Below are positions 62,016 through 64,000 of a stretch of 64,000 nt of DNA, in pieces. The stretch spans positions 1 through 64,000 of the forward strand of contig JALHRB010000006.1 of assembly GCA_022841665.1 (NCBI GenBank), read 5' to 3'. The DNA comes from Pseudolabrys sp. (GTDB lineage: Bacteria; Pseudomonadota; Alphaproteobacteria; Rhizobiales; Xanthobacteraceae). Each line of letters opens with the position of its first letter. Within the stretch, counting starts at the first letter, position 1. The notes under the pieces are model-generated. The model did no database searches, was not told the DNA's origin, and was given only the letters and a program-made list of their open reading frames with translations. Position numbers and translations under genes: made by a program.

Positions 62016-63956
62016 ATGAGCATCGCCGCAATCAACCACCGCTGGCTGGTCAAGTACGCCTTGATCGCCATCTCGATAGCGATGGCGCTCTACCACATGT
62101 GGGCGATCGCCTTCGGCGCTTCCGAGGCGGTTCTGTTCCGCGGCACCCACCTGCTGTTCGCACTGGTGCTGGTGTTTCTGCTGTATCGCTTCACGTCGAA
62201 GTCGGAAGAGATGGCGCTGGTCGCGTCGTCCGAACATCCGGCCCAAGTGCCGCGGACGTCGGTGCCGGCGCTCGCCGACTACGTGCTGCTGGTCCTGGCG
62301 GTGACCCCGATCGTCTACCTGTTCGTCAACTACGACTACATCGTCAACCGCATCTTCTATATCGACGACCTGACGCCGATCGACATGGCCATGGGCGTGC
62401 TGATGACGGCGATCGTGCTCGAAGCGACGCGCCGCGTCATCGGCTGGGCACTGCCGATAACCGCATTGGTGTTCCTGTTTTACGGGCTGTTCATCGCAAA
62501 GCTCGAGCCGATGCGGCTGCTCGACCAGCTCTTCATGACGACGGAAGGCATTTTCGGCATTCCGCTGTCGGTGTCGGCGTCCTATGTGCTGATCTTCGTG
62601 CTGTTCGGCTCGTTCATGGAGCGCACCGGCACCGGGCAGCTTTTCATGGACTTTGCGATGGCGTTGACCGGCCACACCGCCGGCGGGCCGGGCAAGGTGT
62701 CGGTGGTGTCGTCGAGCCTGTTCGGGACCATATCCGGCAGCGCGGTCGCCAACGTGATGGTCGACGGGCCGATCTCGATCCCGCTGATGAAGCGCTCCGG
62801 CTTTCCGCCGCATTTCGCCGCCGGCGTGGAGGCCACTGCCTCCACCGGCGGGCAGATCATGCCGCCGATCATGGGCGCCGCCGCCTTCGTGATGGCGGAA
62901 TTTCTCGCCGTCTCCTACGGGCAGGTGGTGATCTGGGCAATCATTCCCGCGATCCTCTATTACGTCGCCTGCTTTGCCGCCGTGCATTTCGAGGCCAAGC
63001 GGCGCGGCCTCATGGGTCTGCCGCGCTCAGAGCTGCCGCGCCTCGGCGCGGTTTTCCGCGTGCGCGGGCATCTGTTCATTCCGGTCTGCCTCATCCTGGT
63101 CGTGATGTATTCCGGCTATAGCGCGCCGCTGGCGGCGCTGGTCGGCACGCTCGCCTGCTTCCCGGTCGCGGCTTTGCGCAAATCGACGCGCGTCTATGTG
63201 AATCGGGAGAACATCCTGGACGCCTTCGTCGACGGCGCGCGCAATGCGCTCGGCGTCGCCACCGCCTGCGCCTGCGCCGGAATCGTGATCGGCGTGGTGA
63301 CCCTCTCCGGGCTCGGTATCGTGTTCACGCAGTTCGTCACGCATCTCGCGCAAGAGACGCTGCTGCTGGCGCTGGTGCTCACCATGCTCGCCGGCATCGT
63401 GCTGGGCATGGGCATGCCGACGACGCCGGCCTATATCATCATGACGGCGCTGCTGGTGCCTGCCATCATCAAGCTCGGCATCATCCCGCCGGCCGCGCAT
63501 ATGTTCGCCTTCTACTTCGCGGTGCTGTCGGCGATCACGCCGCCGGTTGCGCTGGCGGTGTTCGCGGCCGCCGGCATTGCGAAAGCCGACCTGTGGGCGA
63601 GCGGCTGGGCCGCGGTGAAGATCGGCGGTCCGGGTTTCATCGTGCCGTTCATGCTAATCTACGAGCCGGCGCTGCTGATGATCGGGGATTGGACGACGAT
63701 CGTCGGTGCTTTCATCACGGCCAGCAGTGGCATCCTGCTGTTCGCCGCCGGCTTGCACGGCTATCTCATGACCCGAGCCTCGCCTTGGCAGCGGGGGGTG
63801 CTGATCGTCGCCGGCTTGCTGCTGATCGACCCAGGCCTGATAACGGATATAGCCGGCGCGGGCCTTGCTGCGATCGTGGTGCTCAGCCAGCTCGCGGCCC
63901 GCCGTGCCGCCGCGGTATTGCCCTCCGAGCGCAAGCCGGTCGAAAGCACGCCCTGA
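62016..63956 (+). CDS. TRAP transporter fused permease
   Basis: A 646-residue membrane protein combining the small (DctQ-like) and large (DctM-like) TRAP subunits, as is usual with TAXI binding proteins. Helices fill the whole length. Diagnostic stretches are GGPGKVSVVSSSLFGTISGS, ASTGGQIMPPIMGAAAFVMA and IVLGMGMPTTPAYIIMTALL. It starts 65 bases after the binding protein gene and its TGA touches the ATG of the next gene. Confidence 0.93.
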   Translation: MSIAAINHRWLVKYALIAISIAMALYHMWAIAFGASEAVLFRGTHLLFALVLVFLLYRFTSKSEEMALVASSEHPAQVPRTSVPALADYVLLVLAVTPIVYLFVNYDYIVNRIFYIDDLTPIDMAMGVLMTAIVLEATRRVIGWALPITALVFLFYGLFIAKLEPMRLLDQLFMTTEGIFGIPLSVSASYVLIFVLFGSFMERTGTGQLFMDFAMALTGHTAGGPGKVSVVSSSLFGTISGSAVANVMVDGPISIPLMKRSGFPPHFAAGVEATASTGGQIMPPIMGAAAFVMAEFLAVSYGQVVIWAIIPAILYYVACFAAVHFEAKRRGLMGLPRSELPRLGAVFRVRGHLFIPVCLILVVMYSGYSAPLAALVGTLACFPVAALRKSTRVYVNRENILDAFVDGARNALGVATACACAGIVIGVVTLSGLGIVFTQFVTHLAQETLLLALVLTMLAGIVLGMGMPTTPAYIIMTALLVPAIIKLGIIPPAAHMFAFYFAVLSAITPPVALAVFAAAGIAKADLWASGWAAVKIGGPGFIVPFMLIYEPALLMIGDWTTIVGAFITASSGILLFAAGLHGYLMTRASPWQRGVLIVAGLLLIDPGLITDIAGAGLAAIVVLSQLAARRAAAVLPSERKPVESTP

Positions 63957-64000
63957 ATGCCGCGTAAAAGTCCCGAAGATCTGCGCAGCCATCGCTGGCT
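63957..64000 (+). CDS. IlvD/Edd-family dehydratase (first codons, cut by window edge)
   Basis: Only 14 codons are inside the window: MPRKSPEDLRSHRW. This start resembles that of sugar-acid and dihydroxy-acid dehydratases of the IlvD/Edd family. The ATG directly follows the TRAP permease stop (TGAATG), so the gene is in the same operon. The call rests on a very short piece and is tentative. Confidence 0.45.
   Translation, partial: MPRKSPEDLRSHRW

Overview
The window reads as chromosomal DNA of a GC-rich alphaproteobacterium, most likely of the order Hyphomicrobiales (Rhizobiales; Bradyrhizobium/Xanthobacteraceae-like). The pointers are a CcrM-type GANTC methyltransferase, the mutY / DUF721 (DciA-like) / DsbA-like / smc neighbourhood, a TIGR02301 protein, a GTTC-N7-GTTC LexA-type box, a TTGAT-N4-ATCAA FixK/FNR-type box, and three families of intergenic palindromic repeats. 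There is no integrase, transposase, phage gene or CRISPR array. It is mostly housekeeping sequence with a few small accessory insertions.

Layout. 1-3.5 kb: smc (cut by the window edge), a DsbA-like protein and a DciA-like protein on the minus strand, divergent from mutY. 4.6-8.0 kb: an SMP-30 family enzyme, a ferritin-like YciE protein, RidA, an unknown protein and a CinA-type amidohydrolase. 8.0-10 kb: ccrM, whose 3' end is duplicated around a small toxin-antitoxin cassette; the toxin frame is shifted and reads into the antitoxin. 10.3-17.4 kb: a zinc metallopeptidase, moaB, a MarR-GNAT fusion with a palindromic operator, a glycosyltransferase, a radical SAM protein behind a LexA-type box, rnhB and a membrane glycosyltransferase. 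17.4-27.8 kb: cydAB (short Q-loop type), a purine permease, family 4 uracil-DNA glycosylase, a peroxiredoxin-like protein, ETF-ubiquinone oxidoreductase, a TPR protein and ispE. 27.9-28.8 kb: two small secreted proteins, the second a cysteine-rich tandem-repeat protein behind a perfect FixK/FNR-type box.

28.8-40.9 kb: polyprenyl diphosphate synthase, divergent from a glycosyltransferase / DUF2007 / methyltransferase group, then an S49 peptidase, several very small membrane proteins, glyQ - cysteine hydrolase - CDGSH protein - glyS, and ppdK. 41-50 kb: a frameshifted chemoreceptor gene, a SleB-type cell wall hydrolase, an MFS transporter, an AcuI-like reductase, two envelope proteins, a soluble chemoreceptor-PilZ fusion and a PaaI thioesterase. 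50-60.7 kb: a small CxxC membrane protein, a tyrosine phosphatase, a ygfZ-tag-HD hydrolase operon, dihydroorotase, a response regulator, Nudix, SRAP, a GlcD-like dehydrogenase and Sua5. 60.7-64 kb: tRNA-Pro(CGG), then a TAXI-type TRAP transporter with the first codons of an IlvD-family dehydratase.

Functional threads. DNA maintenance and repair is dense (smc, mutY, udg, tag, SRAP, ccrM, the LexA-boxed radical SAM gene). A second thread is respiration and low oxygen (cydAB, ETF-QO, the FixK-boxed secreted protein). The points most worth a second look are the ccrM/toxin-antitoxin junction, the triple GANTC cluster at the ccrM start codon, the FixK-boxed cysteine-rich protein, the LexA-type box, and a second gene-end duplication around the small CxxC membrane protein.
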